Assembly: GCA_947446815.1 (NCBI GenBank) | Contig: CANFGT010000001.1 | Span: 124,001-188,000 of the forward strand | Direction of reading: 5' to 3' | Source of the DNA: Acidimicrobiaceae bacterium | GTDB taxonomy: Bacteria > Actinomycetota > Acidimicrobiia > Acidimicrobiales > Ilumatobacteraceae | DNA: 64,000 nucleotides | Shown: in pieces, positions 25,070 to 32,629 of the stretch | How positions within the stretch are numbered: the stretch's first letter is position 1 | Layout of the letters: each line of letters begins with the position of its first letter | Program-made: the position numbers and the translations under genes | Notes under the pieces: generated by a model | Database searches by the model: none | The model's input: the letters and a program-made list of their open reading frames with translations, nothing else | What the model was told of the DNA's origin: nothing

Positions 25070-27094
25070 TTATGCCACGCTGGCGATAGCGAATGTCAGC
25101 GTGCGTGCTTCATCTCGCCATTGTTCGTATCTGCCTGATGGTCCACCATGTCCAGCACCCATTTCACATTTAAAAACAACAGTGGTGGTGGGAGATTCGT
25201 AGCGAAGACGCGCCACCCATTTTGCGGGCTCGTGATAACTCACGCGCGGGTCATTGAGCCCAGCAGTGACGTATAGATGCGGGTATTTCGCTGTACCGGT
25301 GTTGTCATAGGGCGAATAGCTCAAGATGTACGAGGCATATGGCTCTTCTCGGGGATCGCCCCATTCCTCCCATTCCGTCACGGTGAGTGGAAGCGAGGGA
25401 TCGCTCATGGTGTTGACAACATCAACAAACGGAACTTCTGCAATTGCCGCTGCGAAACGTTGTGGTGCCATCGTGATACAGGCACCAACAAGAAGTCCGC
25501 CGGCACTGCCGCCACGTACGACGAGCTTGTTGCCATCGCATATTGATTGAGCAGCGAGGTGATCGGCACAGGCGATGGTGTCCGTGAACGTGTTGCGTTT
25601 ATTCAGCAACTTGCCGTCGCTGTACCAATTGCGTCCCATCTCACCGCCGCCACGTGGGTGGGCAAGAGCCCACACCCATCCTCGATCAAGAAGTGACAGC
25701 CGCGCAATGGAGAACCATGGTGGAGTGGAAATTTCATATGACCCGTATGCGTAGATCACTCCAGGAGCTGTGCCATCACGTGCAGTGTCAACGTGGCGCA
25801 CAATGTCGACAGGGATGCGGATGCCATCGGGTGCAGTTGCCCACACACGCTCGCTGATGTAATGCGAAAGATCGGTACCGATGACGTGAGTTTGTTTCAG
25901 AGTGGAGAGCTCTGATGTTGCGATATCAAACCATGCAGTGGTGTTCGGTGTTGTTAACGATTGGTAACTCAGGCGCACGCCAGATGTGGCCCAATCGGGA
26001 TTTGCATCGATTTCGGCTTCATGTGGTTCGTTCAGAATGTGGATGTCATTGATCTGTCCGTCGCGAGAAACGAGAGAGATGACTTGTTGTGCTTCCACCC
26101 ATCGCTGGAGCAGAGCAAAGTTCTCGAAACAATCAAATTGTGTGATGCGCTGACCCGATACATGTGTAATAAAGGGCGACCACGATGAGGGATCGGTGAT
26201 TGGCGCCGTCATCACCTGGAAGTCAACTGCATCAAGGTTGGTGGTGATGGTGAAGACATCGCCCCAGTGGTCCACTTGGTACTCCACATCTTCGCGGCGA
26301 GGCGCAACTGATAATGGATTACTCGTGGGAGCGTTGGCATCAATCACCCAACATTCGCTGGAAGTTTTGCTGGAAGAGTCAATGATGATCCATTCGCCAG
26401 AACGGCTAGCGCCAACGCCGACAAAGAACCGTTCATCTTTTTCTTCCAACACAACAACATCATCGGTATGTGAGGTGCCGACGCGGTGGCGCCACACTTT
26501 GTCGGGCCGCATTGCTTCGTCGGGGGTGACGTAGAAGAGCCATTCGTCATTGGTAGACCACGCAGTGCCACCCCATGTTGTGTCGGGAATCTCATCGACG
26601 AGGTCAATGCCACGAGCAACATCACGAATACGCAAGGTGTACATCTCGCTGCCATCTAGATCGCTTGACCACGCAAGAAGATGTGCATCATTTGAGATGT
26701 CGAATGCGCTGAGTGAGAAATATTCGGAGTCACCAGCTTCAATATTTTCGTCGAGGAGAACTTGTTCAGTCGCTGTTGCAGCAGAAGTGCCCCGTGAGTG
26801 AATCGCATAAGACTTTCCGGTCTCCGTTCGCGAGGTGTACCACCAGTTTCGATGCAGTACAGGAAAGCTTGCATCATCTTCTTTTACCCGAGCCTTAATC
26901 TCGCCAAATATGGCATCAACGGTGGGGGTGTGGTGCGTAAACCATGCGTCAGCGAATGCGTTCTCAGCCTGAAGATAAGGAATTGTTTCGGGGTCTTCCT
27001 TGTTCAGCAACCACGAATATGGGTCGTTCACATCGCCTGTTACTCGAGAGCGAACAAAGTCGCGACGAGATGGGCGTGGGGTGGCAGAAGTCAT
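25070..27094 (-). CDS. ptrB: Oligopeptidase B / prolyl oligopeptidase family (S9A) serine peptidase
   Basis: 674 residues. An N-terminal beta-propeller (DPYSWLLNKEDPETIPYLQAENAF at the start) precedes the alpha/beta hydrolase domain. The nucleophile elbow is GGSAGG (Ser about 528), the Asp is in AGLNDPRVSY (about 613) and the His in GAGHGG (about 646). LAHPRGGGEMGRNWY is a strong S9A marker. Oligopeptidase B cleaves short peptides after basic residues in the cytoplasm. TAGTCT ends 7 nt before ATG 27094, which excludes the upstream open frame to 27232 that covers the divergent ferredoxin. Confidence 0.9.
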   Translation of the reverse strand: MTSATPRPSRRDFVRSRVTGDVNDPYSWLLNKEDPETIPYLQAENAFADAWFTHHTPTVDAIFGEIKARVKEDDASFPVLHRNWWYTSRTETGKSYAIHSRGTSAATATEQVLLDENIEAGDSEYFSLSAFDISNDAHLLAWSSDLDGSEMYTLRIRDVARGIDLVDEIPDTTWGGTAWSTNDEWLFYVTPDEAMRPDKVWRHRVGTSHTDDVVVLEEKDERFFVGVGASRSGEWIIIDSSSKTSSECWVIDANAPTSNPLSVAPRREDVEYQVDHWGDVFTITTNLDAVDFQVMTAPITDPSSWSPFITHVSGQRITQFDCFENFALLQRWVEAQQVISLVSRDGQINDIHILNEPHEAEIDANPDWATSGVRLSYQSLTTPNTTAWFDIATSELSTLKQTHVIGTDLSHYISERVWATAPDGIRIPVDIVRHVDTARDGTAPGVIYAYGSYEISTPPWFSIARLSLLDRGWVWALAHPRGGGEMGRNWYSDGKLLNKRNTFTDTIACADHLAAQSICDGNKLVVRGGSAGGLLVGACITMAPQRFAAAIAEVPFVDVVNTMSDPSLPLTVTEWEEWGDPREEPYASYILSYSPYDNTGTAKYPHLYVTAGLNDPRVSYHEPAKWVARLRYESPTTTVVFKCEMGAGHGGPSGRYEQWRDEARTLTFAIASVA

Positions 27095-27135
27095 GTAGTG
27101 CAGACTAAAGCCCTCATGCGGGTACCGTCCTGTGG

Positions 27136-27375
27136 GTGCGCGTATGGATTGACCAAGACCTCTGCACAGGGGATGGCTTGTGTGTCGACCATTGCCCCGA
27201 TGTCTTTGTGCAGCTAGAAGATGGCATCGCATATGTGGCCGAGCGGGGAGAGCCGCTGAATGATCCGGGCGGCTCGGGGTCCTTGGCTGATGTGTGGGAG
27301 AGAGATATGGCCCAGGTCGTCGCTGCCGCGGATGTGTGCCCCGGAGAGTGCATTTTCATTGAGTTGGATAATTAA
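27136..27375 (+). CDS. Small ferredoxin with an Asp-for-Cys cluster ligand
   Basis: 79 residues from GTG 27136; TACCGT lies 7 nt upstream. Cluster residues are Cys10, Asp13, Cys16, Cys20-Pro and Cys68-Pro. The C-x2-D-x2-C-x3-CP pattern is like the Pyrococcus furiosus ferredoxin, where Asp takes the place of the second Cys of a [4Fe-4S] cluster and the cluster can change to [3Fe-4S]. It probably passes electrons to a P450 or oxidoreductase. It is divergent from ptrB with only 41 nt between starts. Confidence 0.85.
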   Translation: MRVWIDQDLCTGDGLCVDHCPDVFVQLEDGIAYVAERGEPLNDPGGSGSLADVWERDMAQVVAAADVCPGECIFIELDN

Positions 27376-27460
27376 CTCAGCAGTAAGTGCACTTATTTAG
27401 ACAAATAGCAAAGGTGTAATTCCCCAAATACGACACACCCAACACCTAGGGTTGACCGCC

Positions 27461-27796
27461 ATGGCCCTTCGCAAGAATTTCGACCACTTAGATAATCCCC
27501 TTGCTGATGCCCTTGGCGTTGTGGGTGAGTGGTGGACGCCATTGGTGATTACCTCTATCGCAGGGGGCTCTCATCGTTTTGAAGAAATCCAGGCCAGCTT
27601 GGGCATTGCCCGCAACATCCTCACCGACCGCTTAACCACGTTGGTGGCCCATGAAGTGGTGGAGAAGCGTCAGTACAGCGACAAGCCCAAGCGTTATGAG
27701 TATCACCTCACCAAAAAGGGCAAGGACGTGCTTCCGGCTTTTGAGTTGTTGGCCGCCTGGGGTGCCAAGTGGGTAACCCCTGGCAAGCGCAAGTAG
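27461..27796 (+). CDS. HxlR-family winged-helix transcriptional regulator
   Basis: 111 residues. DHLDNPLADALGVVGEWWTPLVITSI is the HxlR N-terminal region, though the usual Cys before PLA is Asn. The DNA-binding part is RFEEIQASLGIARNILTDRLTTLVAHEVVEKRQYSDKPKRYEYHLTKKGKDV. HxlR regulators respond to aldehydes, quinones or redox changes. Without the Cys a thiol-switch mechanism is unlikely. TAGGGT lies 8 nt before ATG 27461. A second, related gene follows at 27835. Confidence 0.87.
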   Translation: MALRKNFDHLDNPLADALGVVGEWWTPLVITSIAGGSHRFEEIQASLGIARNILTDRLTTLVAHEVVEKRQYSDKPKRYEYHLTKKGKDVLPAFELLAAWGAKWVTPGKRK

Positions 27797-27834
27797 CCAT
27801 TTCTCATTTCTGAATCTCGCACTACGGTTTTCTC

Positions 27835-28179
27835 ATGTCCGATGACGAGCTCATTCCAGAACGACTTCAGAGAATTCTCGAACGCATCGAATGTTTGATA
27901 GTCCAGTCTGGGCGTGTCAACTCGCGGGTTACTGTGCGTCCAGATGTTTCGACGATACGAATTTTTGTTGCCATTGAAAATGGTGCGAACCGTTTCGAGG
28001 ACATTCAAAAGCAGATTGGCCTCTCTCGAAATATCTTGACTGATCAACTTTCGACAATGATCGATCTCGGAATTTTGAAAAAGAAGCAATATTCAGAACA
28101 GCCAAAGCGCTTTGAATACTTCATCGTGCCAGTTGAAGAAGATGGCACGTCGGGTCAGCCTGCATTAGTGCCGGCATAA
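27835..28179 (+). CDS. Divergent HxlR-like winged-helix protein
   Basis: 114 residues. The half RFEDIQKQIGLSRNILTDQLSTMIDLGILKKKQYSEQPKRFEYFIV parallels residues of the HxlR protein just upstream, suggesting a tandem duplication. The N-terminal 45 residues are unlike standard HxlR. TACGGT ends 6 nt before ATG 27835, so the gene has its own leaderless promoter. It is probably a DNA-binding regulator; its ligand is unknown. Confidence 0.65.
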   Translation: MSDDELIPERLQRILERIECLIVQSGRVNSRVTVRPDVSTIRIFVAIENGANRFEDIQKQIGLSRNILTDQLSTMIDLGILKKKQYSEQPKRFEYFIVPVEEDGTSGQPALVPA

Positions 28180-28188
28180 AGGAAATTT

Positions 28189-29187
28189 ATGAACGCAACA
28201 TTGAGTAAGAAACTGCAGAAGACATTGATTGTCTTTCCTGCGATTGCCATGGTGATCTCTGTTGGCTGCGCTTCTGTCTCCGGTGCCAACACCGAAGTCT
28301 CTGCAGTTGCAAAGAAGACAACTACCACCATCAAGAAGAAGGTAACAACTACGACGAAGGCGCCGAAGGGGAGCGCGGGGTTGCCAACTGCACTGTCGGT
28401 GTTGGCAACTATTCCTCAAGTGAATGAACACGGATCTGGATACAGCCGAGACTTCTTCAAACATTGGATTGATGCGGATCATGACGGGTGCAACACACGC
28501 GAAGAAGTGTTGATTGCTGAGTCAGTGACGCATGCACAAGTTGACGCATATGGATGCAAAGTGATCGCTGGTGATTGGTATTCGCCCTATGAGAATGCCC
28601 ATTACACCGACCCTGCTGAATTAGATATTGATCACATGGTCCCGCTAAAAGAAGCATGGGACTCTGGGGCCTATGCCTGGAATGCAGAACAACGTCAACA
28701 ATTTGCAAATGACCTCAGTGACTCGCGTCCACTGATCGCAGTGCAGGCTGGCCAAAACAGATCAAAGAGCGACAAGGACCCATCAAATTGGATCCCGCCA
28801 AACAAAAACTACGTCTGCACCTATTTGGCGAATTGGGTGGCCATCAAGTCTCATTGGAGGCTCAGCATGGATACAAGCGAGTGGGGCCGTATCAAAAATC
28901 TGCTCACCGCATCATGTGCGACAACGACCATCGCGCCATGGGGCAGTGCGTCTGCATCGAATGGCTCTGGTGGATCGTCCAATGTCACGTCTGCGCCCAC
29001 AAATACCGTGGCGCCACAGACATCCGTCGCTCCTGGCACCAGTCAACTTGCGACAATTCATCCTGGTTCGTTCTGTTCACCACTTGGTGCGCACGGCACG
29101 TATAACGGCAACAGCTATGTCTGTGCCACGACCAATGCTTCGGGGGTTCCATACTCCGATGGTCGCGCTCGGTGGCGACAGGGCTGA
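28189..29187 (+). CDS. Secreted lipoprotein with a DUF1524/HNH nuclease domain
   Basis: 332 residues. A signal segment ends in VISVGC, a plausible lipobox, followed by a Lys/Thr-rich linker (residues 43-65). The domain has KHWIDADHDGCNTREEVL, then LDIDHMVPLKEAWDSGA with the catalytic His of HNH/DUF1524, then QNRSKSDKDPSNWIPP and a C-terminal YKSHWRLSMD-like region. Such extracellular HNH proteins may degrade DNA for nutrients. A Ser/Thr-rich stretch and a C-terminal CSPLGAHGTYNGNSYVCATTNA module end the protein. AAAGGAAATTT before ATG 28189 is a ribosome binding site. Confidence 0.8.
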   Translation: MNATLSKKLQKTLIVFPAIAMVISVGCASVSGANTEVSAVAKKTTTTIKKKVTTTTKAPKGSAGLPTALSVLATIPQVNEHGSGYSRDFFKHWIDADHDGCNTREEVLIAESVTHAQVDAYGCKVIAGDWYSPYENAHYTDPAELDIDHMVPLKEAWDSGAYAWNAEQRQQFANDLSDSRPLIAVQAGQNRSKSDKDPSNWIPPNKNYVCTYLANWVAIKSHWRLSMDTSEWGRIKNLLTASCATTTIAPWGSASASNGSGGSSNVTSAPTNTVAPQTSVAPGTSQLATIHPGSFCSPLGAHGTYNGNSYVCATTNASGVPYSDGRARWRQG

Positions 29188-29245
29188 GGCCCAAAGACCG
29201 CCCTGCATATCTCGCCTGCCCTGTGGGGGTCGAGAAATTCCCCGC

Positions 29246-29251
29246 TAGCCT
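29246..29251 (+). promoter_or_regulatory. -10-like element of the bL37-type gene (TAGCCT)
   Basis: TAGCCT ends 8 nt before ATG 29260, close to the leaderless spacing seen at other genes. Confidence 0.4.
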
Positions 29252-29259
29252 TGCCCTCT

Positions 29260-29346
29260 ATGTCGAAGAAGACCAAGAAGCGCAAGGCGCGCATGCGCCG
29301 CTCAAAGGCCAACCACGGCAAGCGTCCAAACATGGGTCGCGGTTAG
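29260..29346 (+). CDS. Micro-ribosomal protein bL37-like, 28 residues
   Basis: A 28-codon gene missed by ordinary length cut-offs. It starts MSKKTKKRKARMRR and contains SKANHGKRPN, the core of actinobacterial bL37, a tiny, very basic protein of the large ribosomal subunit known from Mycobacterium. Eleven of 28 residues are Lys or Arg. The gene ends 12 nt before the VOC-domain gene. That it is expressed and built into the ribosome is inferred from similarity. Confidence 0.8.
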   Translation: MSKKTKKRKARMRRSKANHGKRPNMGRG

Positions 29347-29358
29347 TCCGTACCCCAT

Positions 29359-29988
29359 ATGAATCGCCTCGTTGCATTGCACGTTGGCGGTGCGCTTTCA
29401 CCCTGGCAGGCCATCGGACTCATGTTCGATGCATCAACCTGCCACCTCGCCGATGTCGATCTCATCGTTTCCGGCGAAACCCCTGGATTGCACAGCTGGA
29501 CCATTGATGTTGGTCGTGACGAAGTCCTCGAGATCGACGGTATCCGCACTCATCTTGTGTCGGGAACCTCATCATCTCGAACCACCTCCACCATCGGCAC
29601 GCAAAAGATCCTTGGTCTTGATCACGTGGTCGTGAACACTGATGACATCGATCGCACCACCTCTGCCATCACTGCTGCGCTTGGGCTCGAAGTACGTCGT
29701 GAACGCGAATTGGGAAATGGGGCGGTGCAGCGGTTTCACAAACTCGACAACACGATTATCGAAGTGGTGAGTGGCCCCCATATAAAAGAACCAGGTGCCA
29801 GTTTGTGGGGAATGGTGGCCAGCATCGATGACCTCTTTGATTTGGCGGACGGTTTGGGTGAAGACATCACCTCTCTGCCCAAAAAGGCGACGCAACCTGG
29901 TCGTTACATCAGCACAGTTCGTGGATCGGTGGGGTTGGGCGTGCCATTTGCGCTCATGACGCCACACGTACGCCCCGATAACGACTAA
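29359..29988 (+). CDS. VOC-superfamily (glyoxalase-like) protein
   Basis: 209 residues. The second half contains ILGLDHVVVNTDDIDRTTSAITAALGLEVRRERELGNGAVQRFHKLDNTIIEVVSG, a glyoxalase/VOC fold repeat with possible metal ligands in His and Glu. The N-terminal half looks like another, degenerate repeat. Function unknown; VOC proteins include lyases, isomerases, dioxygenases and resistance proteins. It runs past the start of the convergent nuclease gene by 4 nt. Confidence 0.7.
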   Translation: MNRLVALHVGGALSPWQAIGLMFDASTCHLADVDLIVSGETPGLHSWTIDVGRDEVLEIDGIRTHLVSGTSSSRTTSTIGTQKILGLDHVVVNTDDIDRTTSAITAALGLEVRRERELGNGAVQRFHKLDNTIIEVVSGPHIKEPGASLWGMVASIDDLFDLADGLGEDITSLPKKATQPGRYISTVRGSVGLGVPFALMTPHVRPDND

Positions 29989-30929
29989 AGCTCTTCTTCG
30001 TCTTCGCCGTTTATTTGTCGAAGAAACTTTGCACCGGTCTCGCACTCTTCGTTGATGGGGCACCATCTGCATTGCGCGCCTGCACGTACATCAGGCGTGC
30101 GTTCTTTCAGAGCAAGTTCTGCAATCAACAATGTTCCGGCAACGGTGCGTCGCACGGCTGCCTGCAGCAAACCTTCAGTGACATCTTCATCGTCGAGGCG
30201 AGCGGAGTCGAGCGAGTATGAACCCAGTTGACGCGGTGCTTGTCGACTACGCAGAGTTTCTACCAATGCGTAAAAGCGCAAGTCATCGCGATGCGTGGGG
30301 GTGAGCCGGCCGGTCTTGAGGTCGATGAGAACTTTTTTGCCAGGACCACCCAGAACTAAGTCCATGCGTGAGGAGAAAACAACAGAGTTGTCAAAAAGTG
30401 AATAACTAGCGGAGTATTCGACCATAGGTCGCCATTGCGGGCGTATGGGCGGGAAACACTCGATGAAGTTGGTGACGGCACCAAGCACTTGACCTCGTAG
30501 TTCGGCGTATTCATGTTCTGACAAAGTGTTGATAAAGCCCGATGCACTTTGCCGTGGGTTGTCAGCGATAGAGATGATCGCAGCATCAACAATTTCTGCG
30601 GGCACAAGAGGACCACGCCAATTGAGAAGCAGTTCGATGCCTTTATGTGCAATGGTGCCGCGCACTGTGTTGATATTCCATGCAAATTGTGACTCACGAT
30701 TCAGTACGTGGTACTTCTCGCAACCATGCACCGTTGCGATGTGGTGCTTATTGATACGCAATGGCTTTTCTGCGGTGAACTTTCCCTCAAGTGGCGTAAG
30801 TGCACTCACAAGCTGCTCTTCGATATCCCCAATGATGCTGCTGGGCAACGGCTCCCAGTCAACGGGGACGCCGAGAGCATCGATGATGTCTTGCTGTAAC
30901 GGGTTGAGTTCTGTATCCACGACTCGCAC
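29985..30929 (-). CDS. PD-(D/E)XK nuclease-family protein with a likely Fe-S cluster
   Basis: 314 residues. NTVRGTIAHKGIELLL, FSSRMDLVLGG and VLIDLKTGRLTPTHRDDLRFYALV (D...DxK) match the RecB/Cas4-like PD-(D/E)XK fold. One Cys in HGCEKYHV and three in CRWCPINEEC near the C-terminus give the pattern of the AddB/Cas4 iron-sulfur staple. It resembles the DUF2800/PDDEXK_1 nucleases that work with helicases, but no helicase is adjacent. A role in repair is inferred. GTG 30929 and GTG 30920 are both possible starts. Confidence 0.72.
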   Translation of the reverse strand: MRVVDTELNPLQQDIIDALGVPVDWEPLPSSIIGDIEEQLVSALTPLEGKFTAEKPLRINKHHIATVHGCEKYHVLNRESQFAWNINTVRGTIAHKGIELLLNWRGPLVPAEIVDAAIISIADNPRQSASGFINTLSEHEYAELRGQVLGAVTNFIECFPPIRPQWRPMVEYSASYSLFDNSVVFSSRMDLVLGGPGKKVLIDLKTGRLTPTHRDDLRFYALVETLRSRQAPRQLGSYSLDSARLDDEDVTEGLLQAAVRRTVAGTLLIAELALKERTPDVRAGAQCRWCPINEECETGAKFLRQINGEDEEEL

Positions 30930-30992
30930 ACCTTATGACGCGGGGGTGGCAGGGCTGGAAAGTCTGAGACACCCTCTTGGCAGTATGTCCAC

Positions 30993-31358
30993 ATGACCCA
31001 GTCAGCCACCATGAAGTTCGCTGCAGCAGCACGCGTGCTTGCTCAGCGCTCGGCTGAACTAGATCTCGTCGTTCCGGGCTTTCGCAGCCCGCCACGCATT
31101 GTGGGCGTCAACCGCACTATCCGTCGCTCACGCGATGGAGAAGGCGGCGTGGTGGCAGTGCGCTTGTCCGACCGGCCATTTACGGCTGCCATCGGAGACA
31201 TGATCGAAGGTGTGGTGTGCATCAATCGACTTGAGCCACCCGAGGCGGATCGTGTTCGCACGCAGCTCTGGCGCACCATGTTGCAGTTCACGGTAGAAAC
31301 TTCTGGCAATTCCCGGCGCAACATACGGTCAGAGCAGCCCTCTTCGCGCGTAGCCTAA
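30993..31358 (+). CDS. Conserved hypothetical protein
   Basis: 121 residues, no membrane segment or signal peptide. LVVPGFRSPPRIVGVNRTIRRSRDG followed by a beta-rich, mixed-charge region suggests a small soluble domain, but no family was recognised. It sits between a divergent nuclease gene and tRNA-Leu, and its stop is in the promoter region of the tRNA. Function not assigned. Confidence 0.5.
   Translation: MTQSATMKFAAAARVLAQRSAELDLVVPGFRSPPRIVGVNRTIRRSRDGEGGVVAVRLSDRPFTAAIGDMIEGVVCINRLEPPEADRVRTQLWRTMLQFTVETSGNSRRNIRSEQPSSRVA
31351..31356 (+). promoter_or_regulatory. Possible -10 of tRNA-Leu within the preceding gene end
   Basis: TAGCCT lies 12 nt before the tRNA 5' end and overlaps the last codons of the upstream gene. 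Confidence 0.35.
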
Positions 31359-31368
31359 ATACGTTCTG

Positions 31369-31452
31369 GCCCGGATGGCGGAACTGGCAGACGCAGGGGG
31401 CTTAAACCCCCCGGAAGGCAACTTCTTGCGGGTTCGATTCCCGCTCCGGGCA
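31369..31452 (+). tRNA. tRNA-Leu (UAA)
   Basis: 84 nt from GCCCGGA to TCCGGGC plus discriminator A. The 7-bp acceptor stem pairs exactly; the anticodon stem GGGGG/CCCCC holds loop CTTAAAC with anticodon TAA; a long variable arm, as in class II tRNAs, precedes the T arm with GGTTCGATTC. The 3' CCA is not encoded (CTA follows). The next base starts the stop codon of the convergent signal peptidase gene. Confidence 0.93.
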
Positions 31453-31986
31453 CTAGTGAGAATGAACGTGGCGAATGTCGTGCACGCTGTGGACGACGGT
31501 GATGGATTCCGAAATAAGGATCATTGCCAGAAGCGGTAACAGAAGAATCGCGATCAGTAATGGATGGTTCGCAAATGGTTCCGCCGAGACGATAATCATC
31601 GGGGTTTTTACACGAGTGCCCAAGATGTTTTCATCGGTCAATGTCCATGCATCGGCTGTTCGGTTTGCATCGCCTTTGGTTTTGAACATTGTGTGAGTGA
31701 CACCATGAGGATCAACTGACGTCCATCGCTTGACCACTCGGTGAGTCACAGTGGACCCGTCTGTGATGAAAGAGATGATGTCATTGACGGCTGGAGAGAT
31801 TCGAGGATCCACCGTGATGACGGTTCCTTTGTGGATGGTGGGCTCCATCGACCCGCCAACAATGTGAAGGTACATCGGCTCTGAATGGGCCGCATAGGCA
31901 GTGGCCCCGGCTACCACCAGGGAGCCGAGGACCGCTGCCGTTGCCGACACTGCCACGAGAGCAGAGAAGATGCGCCGAATGTTCAT
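31453..31986 (-). CDS. sipW: SipW-type signal peptidase I
   Basis: 177 residues. A membrane anchor (about 10-32) is followed by VGGSMEPTI with the catalytic Ser46. His82 in THRVV replaces the Lys general base of ordinary bacterial enzymes, and Asp106 sits in TKGDAN, so it is the SipW/ER type with a Ser-His(-Asp) arrangement. A second membrane segment (about 144-163) and a His-rich tail (HDIRHVHSH) follow. It should remove signal peptides of special substrates at the outer face of the membrane. Its ATG overlaps the stop of the upstream TasA-like gene by 1 nt, so this is its natural substrate pair. Its stop touches the tRNA. Confidence 0.85.
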   Translation of the reverse strand: MNIRRIFSALVAVSATAAVLGSLVVAGATAYAAHSEPMYLHIVGGSMEPTIHKGTVITVDPRISPAVNDIISFITDGSTVTHRVVKRWTSVDPHGVTHTMFKTKGDANRTADAWTLTDENILGTRVKTPMIIVSAEPFANHPLLIAILLLPLLAMILISESITVVHSVHDIRHVHSH

Positions 31987-32555
31987 TAGGCCTGTTCAGA
32001 GGCGATTGTCATTGTGACTGTCGAGGACTTGCCAGCAACTGCGTTTGGAGTTGAGATGGGCAAGGAGAACCGGAAGCACACGGAGTGTGAAGTGGCTGGT
32101 GTCATCAACTGATTTGCTACAGCCAAGGCGGTCAAAGTGCTCGAGGCTGCAATCAATGTTCCTGTGTTGTACTTAGCAGCGGTGCAGTTGGCTCCGTCGG
32201 TCAGCTTCCAGGTCTCTACCAAAATGGCGTCTACCAGTGGTGCGCCACTTCCTGTTGGGCGAGTAGCTGTGATGCCGTAATGAAAGTCCAATGAACCGGC
32301 GTTGGCCAAATTGATCGAACGGAAGAAAACATCTCCGGGCTTCAGGTTGCTGAGGGCCACAACATTTGTGCCGCCAGCTGTGATGTCGACCCAACCCGAG
32401 GAAACGTCCATGCTGGCCGTTTCGGTGTCGGTGAACATTGCTCCGGAAGCTGCTGTTGCAACTCCGAAACCTGCTGTCACCACTGTGGCCAGGGAAAGCC
32501 CTAACCGAACCAGATGGCGACGAATGGATGTGTTGGTGTTTGGTGTTGTTTCCAT
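31986..32555 (-). CDS. TasA/CalY-like secreted protein with a SipW-type signal peptide
   Basis: 189 residues from ATG 32555. A long signal segment LGLSLATVVTAGFGVATAASGA is followed by MFTDTETASMDV, the SipW-cognate motif with cleavage expected after the GA. The mature region is about 150 residues, beta-rich, with LKPGDVFFRSINLANAGSLDFHYGITA, typical of TasA/CalY fibre or camelysin-like proteins. Two Cys may form a disulfide. In Bacillus such proteins are biofilm fibres; here that is inferred. It is coupled to sipW downstream and has a nearby inverted-repeat operator upstream. A TTG at 32567 is an alternative start. Confidence 0.75.
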   Translation of the reverse strand: METTPNTNTSIRRHLVRLGLSLATVVTAGFGVATAASGAMFTDTETASMDVSSGWVDITAGGTNVVALSNLKPGDVFFRSINLANAGSLDFHYGITATRPTGSGAPLVDAILVETWKLTDGANCTAAKYNTGTLIAASSTLTALAVANQLMTPATSHSVCFRFSLPISTPNAVAGKSSTVTMTIASEQA

Positions 32556-32598
32556 AACCACACTCAAACATTTTTGAAGTATGTATTGGTAGGGCTTT

Positions 32599-32626
32599 GG
32601 TACCTAGGTGAAAGTACCTCGGTACC
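32599..32626. promoter_or_regulatory. Inverted repeat upstream of the TasA-like gene, candidate response-regulator site
   Basis: GGTACCTAGGT (32599-32609) and ACCTCGGTACC (32616-32626) match in 10 of 11 positions as an inverted repeat with a 6-nt spacer. It lies 44-71 bp upstream of the TasA-like start and just past the histidine kinase stop. The size and symmetry suit a dimeric NarL/LuxR-type regulator such as the one encoded at 33662. Confidence 0.5.
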
Positions 32627-32629
32627 TGG

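Noticed and set aside
30993-31358. Antitoxin-like partner for the nuclease at 29985
   Set aside because: The genes are divergent, and no DNA-binding or toxin-neutralising motif was seen.
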